NCBI GenBank assembly: GCA_000320545.1
Contig: ADNK01000198.1
Location: forward strand, 1-35,996
Reading direction: 5' to 3'
DNA from: Bigelowiella natans CCMP2755
Lineage: Eukaryota; Cercozoa; Chlorarachniophyceae
Length of the DNA stretch: 35,996 nt
Positions 24,167-34,071 of this stretch are shown one piece after another. The notes below the pieces were generated by a model that saw nothing but the letters and a program-made list of their open reading frames with translations, made no database searches and had not been told where the DNA came from. The stretch's first letter is position 1. Every line of letters begins with the position of its first letter. Both the position numbers and the translations under genes were made by a program.

Positions 24167-25808
24167 CAAATATAAGACGAAGAAGGAGCATAACGCTTTC
24201 TTCACGTCATCACCAAGATCTTCATTCCATCGTGTTTTCGCTGGTGGTTCATCTCCTACTACACCTCTACGGTCCTCCTCCTCGTCGTGGGTGCTGCTCG
24301 ACAAAGAAGACTGCGACAAGGAGGAGGAGGAGGACGACGACGACGACGATAACGATAACGACAATAAACAACAACAACAACAACAGAAAAAGAAGAAGAA
24401 AAAGAGGAAGGGGGCAGAGGAGGAGGATGAGAAGGACGAAGAACCGGAGGAGGACGACGAGGAGGAGGAGGAGGATATTGAGGGAAAAGACAACAATGAA
24501 GTGTCAGCAGCAGCCTCGGTTGTACTACTCACTCATGATAAGAGGAGCACACATATAGTATATATACATGTATATTTATATAGATCTGTGGCTGTATTTT
24601 ACATAACCTCTATCTATCTATCTATCTATCACAATGTATTAGCAGGAGGGAAAAGCCGGCTCTCCTTCTTCTTCTTCTTCTTCTTCTTCCTCCATCATCA
24701 CTACAGAACGTCGAACCTACACTACACGTCGTTTGAGCAGCACGAAAAGAGGAAGAAAAGAAAAGGGAAAGAGTAGAACAAGGATAAATGCTCATGCAGG
24801 CCCCGTAGTAGTAAAGCCCATATTACGTTCAGTTCTCGAGACAACAACTCTCAATCGGAGCTTTTGGACAAAACGGAAGAAGACTGACATAATGATGATG
24901 CAGCACCAAGTGGTAATACTACTATTAATGTCAAATGAAGAATATATGCATTCATGCTACCATTTTCACTCACTACTACTACTACTACTAATACTACTAC
25001 TACTAATACTAGGGCTCTGGCACTGCGACATGGATTTGCCCGATTTGTGAGCTGAGCAACTCATACGATGATGACGACGATGATGCTACGGGGAGTAGTA
25101 GTGGTGGTGTAGTGTTCTGCATGAGATGCAGTGCTAGGTGCCCTGTTAATGTAAGGAATACGCTTGAGAAGGAAAAAAAGAAGAGGAAAAACAGGAAGAA
25201 CAAGATGCTACTAAAGGTGATAATCAAGAAGGAAAATGATGATGAATCAGAGGCGACTATAGGAAGAATAGGAGGAGGAGGAGGAGGCTCAATAGTAGCT
25301 GTAGCAGTACTAATACGTCTGATGGTGATAATAACCTTGATACGACTCCTTTTGCCCATTATCTCCCTCATCTCTCTCTTAATCAACAGACGACAAAACA
25401 GAATGCTGATGATGGTCATGGCCATGGCGCAGTCAATCGTCCCGACGGAAGAGAAGCGAATCTATTCGAAAAAGAACAAGATGATGACGAGAAGAAACTA
25501 CATCATAGACGACGACGAAGTGTTTGTGAGGTGGAGGATGTGAAGCAGAATATAGAAGAAGAAGAAGAAGAAGAAGAAGAAGAAGACGATGAGAGTGCCA
25601 CAGATTACTGTAACGAAGATACAAAACGGATTATGAGAAAGCGCAAAGGAAGGCCAGCGACAAATAACAAGAACAACAACAAAAAGAACAACAAGAAGAG
25701 AATCAACCACCGGCAAGAGCAGCATCAAAACCTACAAAGACCTCCCAGCACGGTGGCAGCAGGAAACGATTTTTCATCATCGGTTGGTTATTGTCACGAA
25801 AGAGGAGG

Positions 25809-25840
<32 letters not shown>

Positions 25841-25845
25841 CCATT

Positions 25846-25876
<31 letters not shown>

Positions 25877-26154
25877 CCATCATGTTCATCTTCTTCTTCA
25901 TCTTGATGATCTATATTTGTAATATATTGTTGATTTGTTGTTAATAGGATTTCTGCGAGCAGCAGCAGCAGCTACAGGATGGAGACCATATTCGTGTGAC
26001 GTGGGATGACGAGGGGACCTTTGACTGTATCCTGCATGCCCGAGAAAAAAGAGTAGGAGGAGGAGGAGGAGGAGGAGGAGGAGGACCACCGAACAATGAC
26101 GAGGAGAAGGAGAAAGGAGACTGCTGGTACGTACGTACATACTTCTAGTGGATA

Positions 26155-26190
<36 letters not shown>

Positions 26191-26245
26191 AGGTAGTAGT
26201 AGAAAAGGAGGAGGAGGAGGAGGAGGAATTAGTACAGAAGTTTCC

Positions 26246-26280
<35 letters not shown>

Positions 26281-27378
26281 CTCGTGATGATAAATACGGG
26301 TAAATGATCATGTTGATCTATCGTGTCGTATCGTATGATGTCATATATCTATCTATCTATCCTCCTCCTCCTCCTCCATATTATTATTATTTGGAGTAGT
26401 AATCCAAATAATACCTGTCCTCCTTGCCATCATTGTATCATCATCATCAGCAGCAGCAGCAACAACAACATGGTTGCTTGGTTGCTTCTTTTTTGTCTTC
26501 AAGTGAAGAGTCGCCTTGTCCTCAATATTAGTAGTTCCGACTACTACTACTTACTACTGCTACCACCATACATACATACATTCATACATTCATTCATTCA
26601 TCGATCCATCCATCCATCTTCCAGGTGCGTGACTTCACTGGATGGACGGTTTAAGGAGGTAATTCCTTTCGATACAGAGGAGGACAGCTGGGAGCTTATA
26701 GCAGCAGCAGCATCAGCAGCAGCAACAGCAGCTCAAAGAAGAAGAAGAAGAAAAAGAAGAAGAAGAGGAGGAGGGGGAAAGGCCACCGATAAGAAGAAAA
26801 AGAGAATTGCTAATAACATTGATCAAAGAGGAGGAAGAGGTGTCCCGAAGGAGAAGACCACGACGAATCGCAAGCAAAATAGCCAAGAATCATCGTCATC
26901 TTCTTCTTCCTCCAAGGAGGGAGGGGGAAGAGATAACAGCAGCCAAATCCAAGTGGTGGCCAGGAGGAGGCAGCAAGAGAAAAATAGTACAGGTAGCAGT
27001 GTAAAGACAACGAAACAAGCTATGGAGGAGGAGGAGAATGAGAAAACCAATGAGAATAACAATATTAGGAGTAGTAGTAGGAGAACCAACCCCCCCTCCT
27101 CTATCCCGCTGCTACCTCCACCACCACCGATTACATTTGAAGACAAGCAACAATTATTCCAAGAAATACATCAACTTCCCACTGGAGCCCTTGACGACGT
27201 AATTATAATTATAACAATATATATAATAGTAATAACTATTACTTCAAAGCTTTATGAAGGTTAGAGAAAAGAAAAAAGAAGAAGAAGAAGAAGAAGAAGA
27301 AGAAGAAGAGACTGATTAAAGTAGCAGTAATAGACCTTATTTTTGTAATCTATTTGTCCATTACAACAACAACACAGC

Positions 27379-27415
<37 letters not shown>

Positions 27416-27434
27416 CTAGACATGCTCTCCTGGG

Positions 27435-27467
<33 letters not shown>

Positions 27468-27807
27468 TCACCTAAGATATAACATAAACCCCCCTCAAGA
27501 CATTCTATTCTCTTCCCTCTTTACGTTGAAACTACTACTACTACTACTACTGATGATGATGATGATGATGATGATGCTCATTTCCATTCTGAATGAAAGA
27601 AGAAGAGAGATAATACAGCTAGATACGGGATGATAACATCACCAACTTGTGAGCAGAAAGATGATGATGACGATGATGATGATGATGATGAGGAGGAGGA
27701 GGAGGAGGAGGAGGAGGAATCCATATCAGTTTAATTCCAATCTCGTTGTGTCTAAGTAGGAAAGGGAGGGGTGGCACATGGACAATATCCCTTCTTCCTC
27801 CTTCTTC

Positions 27808-27850
<43 letters not shown>

Positions 27851-28287
27851 TTTTTCTCCTCCTCCTCCTACCTCCCTCCCCCCTTACTGACTTAATCTGG
27901 CTCTGTTTGTTCTCTTTCTCTTTCTCTTTGTCTTCTAGGTGGTAAAGGTAATCCAAAAGTTCCATCCTCACAGTTTGATGCAGGACAAGGGAGATGTATC
28001 CTCAAAGACACCTAACGGCGAAGTAGAGATCGATATTGGACTGTTGAGCAATCAGTGCTTGTGGGAGCTACAGCGCTTGATTGCCGCTGTGCGTCTTGAT
28101 AAACTAGAACCGAAGGTGCTACTACTAGTTGCACATATTGTGTGTGCGCGTGTGCAGTCCCTCCTCCATCATCATCATCATGGCTATTAGTTTTTGTGGT
28201 TGTTTGGTTGAGTGTGTGCTGCTCCTACTGCTGCTGTTGCTGGTGGTGGTGCTGCTGCTGCTGCAGATGGAAAGAGGCGATTGTAAG

Positions 28288-28325
<38 letters not shown>

Positions 28326-28929
28326 GTAGAACAATCCTGGATGATAAACAAAGTAAAGGAGGAGGACAAACAGTCATAAAAGACTACATAATCCTACCCG
28401 CTCATTGAAATGCGTGCACATTTATCAATATCATTATTATTATTAATATCATTATTGTTTATTACATTGTTGTTTTTGTTGTTGTCTTTGTTGTGTTCTT
28501 CTTCCACAAGGTTGGTATGCATCTTACCGTATGGTTTTCAAAACCTCCCAAGTGGTTCGGTGGGTGTATAAAGCAGGTACTTGCTTCTTCTTTTCATTTC
28601 GCAAAAAAAGGATGCCAACGTTTAGCGGCAGAAATATAATTTTGCTCAGCTAATGATATTGTCATGGCTCTCACCTGGAGAACCTATAGAAGTAGTTGAG
28701 AATTACCAAAGATATTCGGTGCGATGTATAATATCGTGTTGCTACCCTACGGAATGATTACTATATTCATTATGTAATAGAGAAAAGTGCTCTTTTGACA
28801 GCAGATTGTCTGCTGATGTAGCCCTAGCTTCAACTGTGCTCTATAAGAAAGAATATACTACCAAAAGGTATCCAAGATATCGGAAGAGAGCTGGAAATTG
28901 ACGATTGCTTATTATGACGAAGAAGAGGA

Positions 28930-28969
<40 letters not shown>

Positions 28970-29303
28970 GCATATGGTGAGAACAGGCAGTGTTGTGTCG
29001 GGGTGTGTGAATATTTTATACCGAAATTTGTAGGATTTTTTGCTCATTTGGCCATGAACACCATTTGAACAACATCATCTAGTCTTTTCTGCAGCATGGT
29101 GCCAACGTAGTAACATCAACAATAATCATTGCCATTAATGACAGGACAGGTTCTTAAAAAAGAGGAATTCTTTTAAATGAAAAAAATTGAAGATTCTCTA
29201 AAATAAAAGATTTGATGCATTTTATCATATATCTTAGGTCACAGTCTACCCAGATCCTGATGGGCACATCATTTTAAAAAGACAAGCACCCAAGCAGCTC
29301 TAA
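17469..29303 (+). CDS. Multidomain chromatin reader: LRR, two bromodomain folds, RanBP2 zinc finger, AT-hook, NET, Tudor-like
   Basis: A predicted nuclear protein of about 1,950 residues that likely reads acetylated histones and recruits partners. Phase-matched exons: 17469-17489, 17671-17952, 18042-18561, 18867-18952, 19128-19552, 19846-19989, 20127-20318, 20480-20596, 20672-20846, 21057-21203, 21550-21663, 21806-22009, 22207-23778, (optional acidic exon about 24180-24520), 24646-24912, 25013-25150 (or to 25216), 25390-25782, 25948-26126, 26625-27198, 27939-28115, 28511-28576 and 29238-29303 (TAA). Order with approximate residues: coiled coil 8-45; basic region 50-165; LRRs 245-345 and 425-436; degenerate bromodomain 455-595; bromodomain 655-780; long charged Asn/Glu/Ser-rich region 815-1330; RanBP2-type finger 1426-1465; AT-hook near 1555; a Tudor-like strand segment 1610-1635; NET 1828-1905; Tudor-like end 1910-1952. 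Phase continuity across the LRR/bromodomain boundary (19552 to 19846, phase 2) argues for one gene. Bromodomain plus NET recalls BET/GTE proteins; the rest is unlike them. The acidic low-complexity parts are the least certain. Confidence 0.8.
17671..17952 (+). other. N-terminal coiled coil and basic region (exon 2)
   Basis: Residues about 8-45 show a heptad-like pattern of Leu, Val and Ile with Lys, Glu and Arg (TKELQSLRKEVARLKRQN and then TIAALRAKLKA), typical of a coiled coil and suggesting self-association. A Lys/Arg/Gly-rich segment follows and runs into exon 3 (KHGHPSTKRRGPPPKR), probably a nuclear localisation or nucleic-acid-binding region. The intron before the exon ends in a long (TTC)n tract. 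Confidence 0.7.
18450..19552 (+). other. Leucine-rich repeats, ribonuclease-inhibitor type (exons 3-5)
   Basis: The repeats read LRAIDLRENNITDAGAYRLF, RLEELLLSHNLMRDAGG and VRSIDLAFNSITEKGAIEIV, then a further LHTFDLSENHVQ after a low-complexity insert. Each has LxxLxLxxNxI followed by a D/EKG-A turn and a helix, the pattern of RI-type repeats. Exon borders cut between repeats, with phases 1, 0 and 2. Three or four repeats is few for a full LRR solenoid. The repeats probably mediate a protein contact. Confidence 0.75.
19846..20596 (+). other. Degenerate bromodomain (exons 6-8)
   Basis: A helix (RRNCSAIIDILCNHKLA) is followed by a Ser-rich insert, then YLDMIRDGVEQGKYW, ETDVFAALRQCFEDALSFYK and a last helix AAGRLSQLLEKNIELL. 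It aligns by eye with the second half of the bromodomain three exons downstream (YLEIVKTP, LLLDVERVFENAMSFN, FKDAVECWQHFLDTI). The acetyl-lysine-contacting Asn is replaced (SFY against SFN), the WPF shelf is absent, and the loop carries a Gly run from a poly-G tract. It probably does not bind acetyl-lysine. Confidence 0.6.
21057..22009 (+). other. Canonical bromodomain (exons 10-12)
   Basis: Helix Z and the ZA loop give a tryptophan-proline-phenylalanine shelf and the PIDVDAL block (VWPFINPIDVDALK). The next exon gives IPRYLEIVKTPICLEDVRRN with the conserved Tyr, and the third gives VFENAMSFNHKKTRYF with the acetyl-lysine-contacting Asn, followed by helix C. Residues known to form the pocket are present, so binding to acetylated lysine is expected. 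The usual PMD turn is PIC here, a mild departure. Confidence 0.9.
22207..23778 (+). other. Exon 13: long low-complexity charged region
   Basis: A single 1,572-base open exon encodes alternating basic, Asn-rich, Ser-rich and Glu-rich stretches, much of it made of in-frame trinucleotide microsatellites (GAG, AAC, GAT, TCA). Two ordered-looking islands stand out: YRYWYVAYINPDTFGCLLIP and KYYMITADCTELDVVPAIRR. The first has the alternation of aromatic and aliphatic residues expected of a small beta-barrel, but I cannot assign a family. The exon ends at a clear donor, AAAAAG|GTAGGT. Confidence 0.7.
24180..24520 (+). other. Possible additional acidic exon of the bromodomain/NET gene
   Basis: One frame is open here and reads as a Ser-rich segment followed by long Asp/Glu and Lys runs, similar in style to exon 13. 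It ends at a possible phase-0 donor (GCCTCG|GTTGTA near 24518). I found no convincing upstream acceptor, and the gene also joins in phase without it. The frame may be open only because the DNA is purine-rich. Confidence 0.35.
25013..25150 (+). other. RanBP2-type zinc finger exon
   Basis: The exon encodes TWICPICELSN, then a Tyr/Asp/Ser/Gly insert, then FCMRCSARC. W-x-C-x2-C-x3-N and a later C-x2-C match the RanBP2-type finger, which binds RNA or ubiquitin in other proteins. The gap between the Cys pairs is lengthened by an Asp/Ser run encoded by GAT and AGT repeats. The exon may end at 25150 (AAT|GTAAGG) or at 25216; both are phase 0 and fit the next acceptor. Confidence 0.65.
25390..26126 (+). 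other. AT-hook exon and Tudor-like segment (exons 17-18)
   Basis: Exon 25390-25782 has a clear polypyrimidine acceptor and encodes a charged peptide with a Glu run, then RKRKGRPATNN, an AT-hook core (GRP flanked by basic residues), suggesting minor-groove binding to AT-rich DNA. Exon 25948-26126 encodes GDHIRVTWDDEGTFDCILHA, a strand pattern like the first strands of Tudor or related barrels, and then a Gly run from (GGA)n. Confidence 0.55.
27130..28115 (+). other. NET (extra-terminal) domain, end of exon 19 and exon 20
   Basis: The domain is split by a 740-base intron. The first part reads ITFEDKQQLFQEIHQLP, the second VVKVIQKFHPHSLM, then EVEIDIGLLSNQCLWELQRL. These match the NET layout: (T/F)xEEKxxLxxxIxxLPxxxLxxVVxII, the acidic EIEID strand, and the LxxxTLxELxxY helix. 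In BET proteins this domain recruits effector peptides. A 10-residue insert lies before the EVEID strand. Confidence 0.85.
27812..27847. repeat. (CT)n tract before the NET exon
   Basis: About 17 CT units, then further pyrimidines, lead up to the acceptor at 27938. (CA)n at 27380-27414, (GTA)n at about 27438-27467 and (GAT)n/(GAG)n at 27660-27718 lie in the same intron. Confidence 0.9.
28290..28322. repeat. (TA)n microsatellite
   Basis: About 16 TA units lie in the intron after the NET exon. Confidence 0.95.
28933..28969. repeat. (GA)n microsatellite
   Basis: About 18 GA units lie in the last intron of the bromodomain/NET gene. Confidence 0.95.
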
Positions 29304-30709
29304 AAGTAGCAAGTTCAGCAGTGCTGAAAATTGAAAGAGACTCAGATGATATTTTTAATACATATCAAAACGTGCTATGATACGTCTCGCTAGATGGTTC
29401 ATTGTCATGAACATTTGGAACGTAATAAAATAAAAACACTGCATCTATGTTGCTCTAGCCGACGGCTTGCAACATGTGCGATGCGATGTACTGGCGGTTA
29501 ATAATAATGCCAATGGTGATTTGCTGAATCCTAGAGTTATAAATTCCACTAAACATCACATCGATAATGAATGTCTAGCTTATTTGTGCCGATGTGCCAT
29601 ACGCACAGCAACTCGGCTACGCTTGCTAGCTTGTGATCTGCCACATTGAACATACTAAAGAATCTGGCTTCGATTTCGCGGTCGACGCAGTGCTCCCAGC
29701 ATGCAGCTGTAGTGTGACAAGGGCCATGACTTGCTACATGTTCGATTGCATTATTTGACTTGCCAAGTATGTTATTGCACGTCGTCGCTGCCGAACATTG
29801 CACAAAATAAGTTTGAATAAGGCTCATTAGCTCGCCATAGATTAATGTTGCACACAGGCGCGGTGCACATCTAGATCGACATCATGAGCTAAGCAATCGA
29901 CTAAACATCGCTAGATCAGCTCTCATGCTAGCATGCTGCGCTGCAGTTTAGCTAGCTAGATGCTCATGTTCTGGATCTGCTAGATTTGCATGCCCTGTGC
30001 ACGTGTGTTGCTTCCTATGCAGCTTCCTCTAGTCCTCCCACTGGCACGCACAGCATTTCCAGACTTCGGACATGAATGAAGCGATCGAAAGTGAGCAAAA
30101 ACTAAATCTTTCATCAGAGCAGCAATGGACGTTCGGCGTCAACACTATTTGCACTTGCTGTGGATGTAGCGGATTCATTGCAATGAGTTGCAGCAGCTCT
30201 GAAGCGCACACAGGAAAGAGCACCGCCATCCAATTCAACAAATCGTGTGCAGTAATCTATGAATATTTAATTCGTGCGTGTTCTTATGACTCTGCTCACG
30301 ACGGATGAATCGTTTTACTTCTCCCTACTTAGCGTGTATTATCATCATGATAGAGCACTGTCCCTCCACTGTGCTAGCGGCTGTATCATATCTATAAATG
30401 TCGAGCATCATGCTATGAACATACCCATACCGACGGGCGGATACTCACCAAAATGGGGGACAAGGAAGGCAACTTTATCAGTTGATGTGCTATTATTTAC
30501 TGATCTGTATGTTTCTGCGGCCTTAGATGTTCCTCTTCCAAATGAGCGAATCAAGTAATATTCCAGATGCCTATTATCATTGTCGCATCTACGGCAACCA
30601 CTACTTCCACTTGACTACCACTACTACTGCTGCTACTATGTTGTTCCTATCATCGTCACGTATTGCAGCTGCTGACTCAATAGTTGATGGAACTACGGTT
30701 GGACTGCGT
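29304..30709. other. Second convergent 3'-3' spacer, palindrome-rich
   Basis: This stretch lies after the stop of the bromodomain/NET gene and before the Rab gene, which runs the other way. From about 29440 to 30060 it has the same texture as 10065-11300: few microsatellites and many CTAG, GCATGC and TGCA words. The 16-mer TAGCTAGCTAGATGCT occurs in both spacers (near 10539 and 29950), as does CTAGATTTGCATG (near 10604 and 29980). Open frames of 60-100 codons occur on both strands without domain or splice support. Confidence 0.55.
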
Positions 30710-30740
30710 TCAGCATGCACAACCCCTGTAAAATATATAA

Positions 30741-30744
30741 AAGA

Positions 30745-30780
<36 letters not shown>

Positions 30781-30952
30781 CCAAAGAAAGAGAGAAAGAC
30801 GGTTGAATGTATTAGACAAAGTACACTGCTAATGCGAAGAAGTTGGCCGGAACACGAACCACTTTGTATATATACAAATCGATCAGAAACCTCGTCTGTA
30901 GTCTTGCATTCATTTGCATTTTGAAAACTCGAAAATAAGAACGATGAGAGGA

Positions 30953-30992
<40 letters not shown>
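30741..30992. repeat. Two (GA)n microsatellites
   Basis: GA runs lie at about 30741-30780 and 30954-30992, downstream of or within the 3' part of the Rab gene. On the Rab strand they are (CT)n. Confidence 0.9.
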
Positions 30993-30997
<5 letters not shown>

Positions 30998-31094
30998 TGT
31001 TGAGATAATACTTATTATTATTTGTACTACTTTCCGCCTCCTCCTGTGTTGCATCTGCACGTATCAGTTGTCGATGGGGCTAAGCGCCGAACCG

Positions 31095-31174
31095 ACTCAT
31101 CAATCTCTAATCCACGGGAAGTCTAAGAAACATCACTCATCAATCTCTAATCCTCGGGAAGTCTAAGAAACATT
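31095..31174. repeat. 40-bp direct tandem duplication
   Basis: The unit starting ACTCATCAATCTCTAATCC and ending GTCTAAGAAACAT occurs twice back to back (31095-31134 and 31135-31174). The copies differ at one internal base (CCAC against CCTC) and at the last base. It lies in the 3' part of the Rab locus. Confidence 0.9.
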
Positions 31175-31308
31175 ACACGTCTTACGTCGTAAGAACAATA
31201 AAGGAGAAGTACCATTACGTTTAGGCATACAGATATAAGTACAAATCTAGCCACTTCAGTCCAAACTAAAACTACTACCACTACCACTACCACTACCACT
31301 ACCACTAC

Positions 31309-32006
31309 CTTGAGAATCTCCTCCACAAGTGACGCAAATGCTTCATCCACATTAGCACCTACAATCATGCAAAGAGGGACGAAATTAAGAGTAGAAAGAG
31401 GATGGGAATTAGTGAGAATTCTTATTAGTGTGAAAATAATGCCATAGTTATTCCAAGGTCATTATCTTGATCATCACACTACTACTAACTACCTGTGTTG
31501 GCGGAGGTCTCGAAGTAAAGCGAATGTTGGTTTTGAGCCAACTCTTTTCCTTCTTCAGTGCTAACCTATGGAGAAGGCCGGTGACGAGAATCATCAAGAT
31601 TGGAAGGCTTTCAATAAACATTTCGAGCTGACTAATTAAGGTAAGGCGGGAGGGGGGTTGAGGGGGGAAGAGATTGTTCGAGACCCTTTTGGGACGGACC
31701 GCATTTTATATAAACGTGGACGATCATCTCACGCACACGCACACGCACACAAAGTAAGTATGAGGGTCTTGACGCATGTAAAAGGGTGTTAGTGATACTT
31801 GTTGCAAGATATTGAAAAGAAGAGATTGAGCAGTGTACTGTTGGACGCATTGGATAGTTCTCTTGTACAACTAGAGATGCTGCTGCTGGTATTACTACTA
31901 CTGCTACTACTACTTTTCGGTCCAAATCCGCCTTGTTTCCTACAATGGCGAAAGCCACTCCATCTACAAACTTGCAAGCCTCTTCTATCCTGCAAGTGCA
32001 GAAGTA

Positions 32007-32039
<33 letters not shown>

Positions 32040-33063
32040 TAATTAATAACGATGGTGGCTTTCCGACAATCCAGTTTCGATAAATAATAATACGTGGTTT
32101 TAAGTGCCATGTTGGTCATCATGGCCATTAAATTGAACAACAACAGCAGAAACGAAAACAACAACAACAATAAGAACAACGTATAGAAGAAGGTTTTTGC
32201 ATCTTTATGTCGTTCGAAGCTCCATCTACAGACAACAACATCCTCCCTTGAATGGTAGCAGAAATCATCCTACCATTTAGTGACTCGATCAAATGAGGAA
32301 GGAACCGTGACATCGTACACAACCTGATGGTTATAATCTTAATAATAATGAAGACGGTCATGAAAAATGGGCGTGCATATTGCTGTTTCAGGTGGTATTG
32401 CTCGAATGCTGACCATGATGCCTCGAGCCCCCCGGTAGTAACTCGATGTTATCGTACGGAACCGTTCTTGCCCCGCTGAATAATATGATTTGGATTTTAT
32501 TTGTGAATCTACTACTTGGTATTGTTGAGAATACTGGTGTAAACAACTACCATGCGTCTACTACTACCACCACTACTACTTTAACACCACTACTACTACT
32601 ACCACTACCCGTGTCCCATATCATAAGCTTTAGATTTCTCCCTTTGACTTTCACCGCTTTTGCTTTGAAGTCAACGCCTATCGAGTCAAGGAATAAGGAA
32701 AATATGGTTATAGTATTTGGAAGCGAAGTTGCGAAAAATGCATTGATGATAACATGATTGGTAGCTGTAACACAATAATCCCCCTTTACCTATTGTGGAC
32801 ACGAAGGAAGTGCTGAATACATCATCTACGTAACGCGAAAGCAGAGAAGTTTTCTGGAAAATATACGAAAGGGAGTCAGAACAATGGTAGGTGTTATTTT
32901 TACTTAGAAAGTCGCAAGCTTCTTTTTCCCCCCCTCGTCACCATTCATTCACGACAAATCCTCTATACATTTTAGTTCGTTTGACCCCTACGCCGCTGTC
33001 TCCTATGAGTACGATCTTAGCCAGATATGTAGGGTCTTCTTCATCTTGGACAGGGTCCTCCAT
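31309..33063 (-). CDS. Rab-family small GTPase; C-terminal exon(s) unresolved
   Basis: A membrane-traffic GTPase switch. Phase-matched exons on the minus strand: 33063-32986, 32853-32790, 32677-32609, 32475-32414, 32323-32274, 31989-31914, 31565-31493 and 31358-31309, giving about 165 residues up to the end of helix alpha-5. G1 is GDSGVGKTS, split exactly before the Lys by an intron; the switch-1 region has STIGVDFKAK; G3 is WDTAGQERFRT; then YYRGARGI; G4 is GNKADLD; G5 is FETSANTG. IGVDF, WDTAGQE and YYRGA are Rab-type. The start is ATG at 33063 (MEDPVQDEEDPTYLAKIVLIG); the frame stays open upstream to about 33230 but has no earlier ATG. The hypervariable tail and prenylated cysteines must lie below 31309. 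Candidates are an exon from 31054 (basic HRRRRK) or one from about 31080 (RADATQEEAE). I cannot tell the subfamily. Confidence 0.88.
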
Positions 33064-33987
33064 TACAGCATCTATCCCCCTCCCTACTCGTCGTTGCACT
33101 TCGTCTCTTCCTTTATTCTTCTCGGCAATAAATGAGGCTTGAAACTGGGCTTTCAACTTGTTGTCAATGATAGGCAAAAAGTAATCGGAAATACTTCTAA
33201 GAATTAGAACGAATCGAACTCACTCAGAGACAAAAACTCAGAGGCAACGTTCAGTCTCCTTGTTTCCATCCGCAACCGAGACTACTACCACTACGAGACA
33301 ACGGATGTTCTTCGTTACTTGAGACATGGGGAAATAGCTTGTCGCAGGGTGAAAATCTGGATCTTTTCTTTCACTATTCTTCTCCGACCCTGGGCCGGTC
33401 TTCGGAAGCCTGATCATCGCTTCAGTCCTGTTGATGCTACGATCGTACATCGGTGGTGCATCGCTTGATAGGTAAATTATGATAATCGATGAATGCTGAA
33501 CTTTCATCTTCTAAGAAAGCACATGCATCTACAAGACAAACTTCGTTCGTCGAATGCGTTTGCCTGGTCGCAACAATGCATTGTGCACGTGGCGACGAAG
33601 GACAAGCTAGTGCGGATGGACAAAGATGCGATGTTCAATTTTTTCAACAACAATGTTCTAAATGTTCACTATCTTACTCAATTATTATTCCGTTAATTCT
33701 CCAGCTCTAGAAGAGAAATTTGCATTGTTGCATGTTTTCCCGCCCATTAGTATATAACAGCTTGCAAGGAAAACAGCCACCAGTTTGGCGCTCACATAGC
33801 TAGATGCAAGCATGTGGTCACTTATTTGTTAGCAAAAGTAAATGGTCGGAGTTTTAGCGCAAAAAATGTCATCAAATTTTTTTTTATTCCAATCCTTTCA
33901 TTTTGTGCCATACATTTAAGATCTTTTTTTCGGGCTTCACAGGAGAAAAACTTTTTCCGGTATTTAAAAAGAACATTAGATATATAC

Positions 33988-34071
<84 letters not shown>

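Noticed and set aside
24733-25050. Frame at 24733-25050 as a separate small gene
   Set aside because: Its first part is the exon 24646-24912 frame, which joins the bromodomain/NET gene in phase; the rest is intron microsatellite.
29467-30558. Several frames of 60-94 codons in the second convergent spacer
   Set aside because: They overlap on both strands, lack family motifs and do not join in phase with neighbours.
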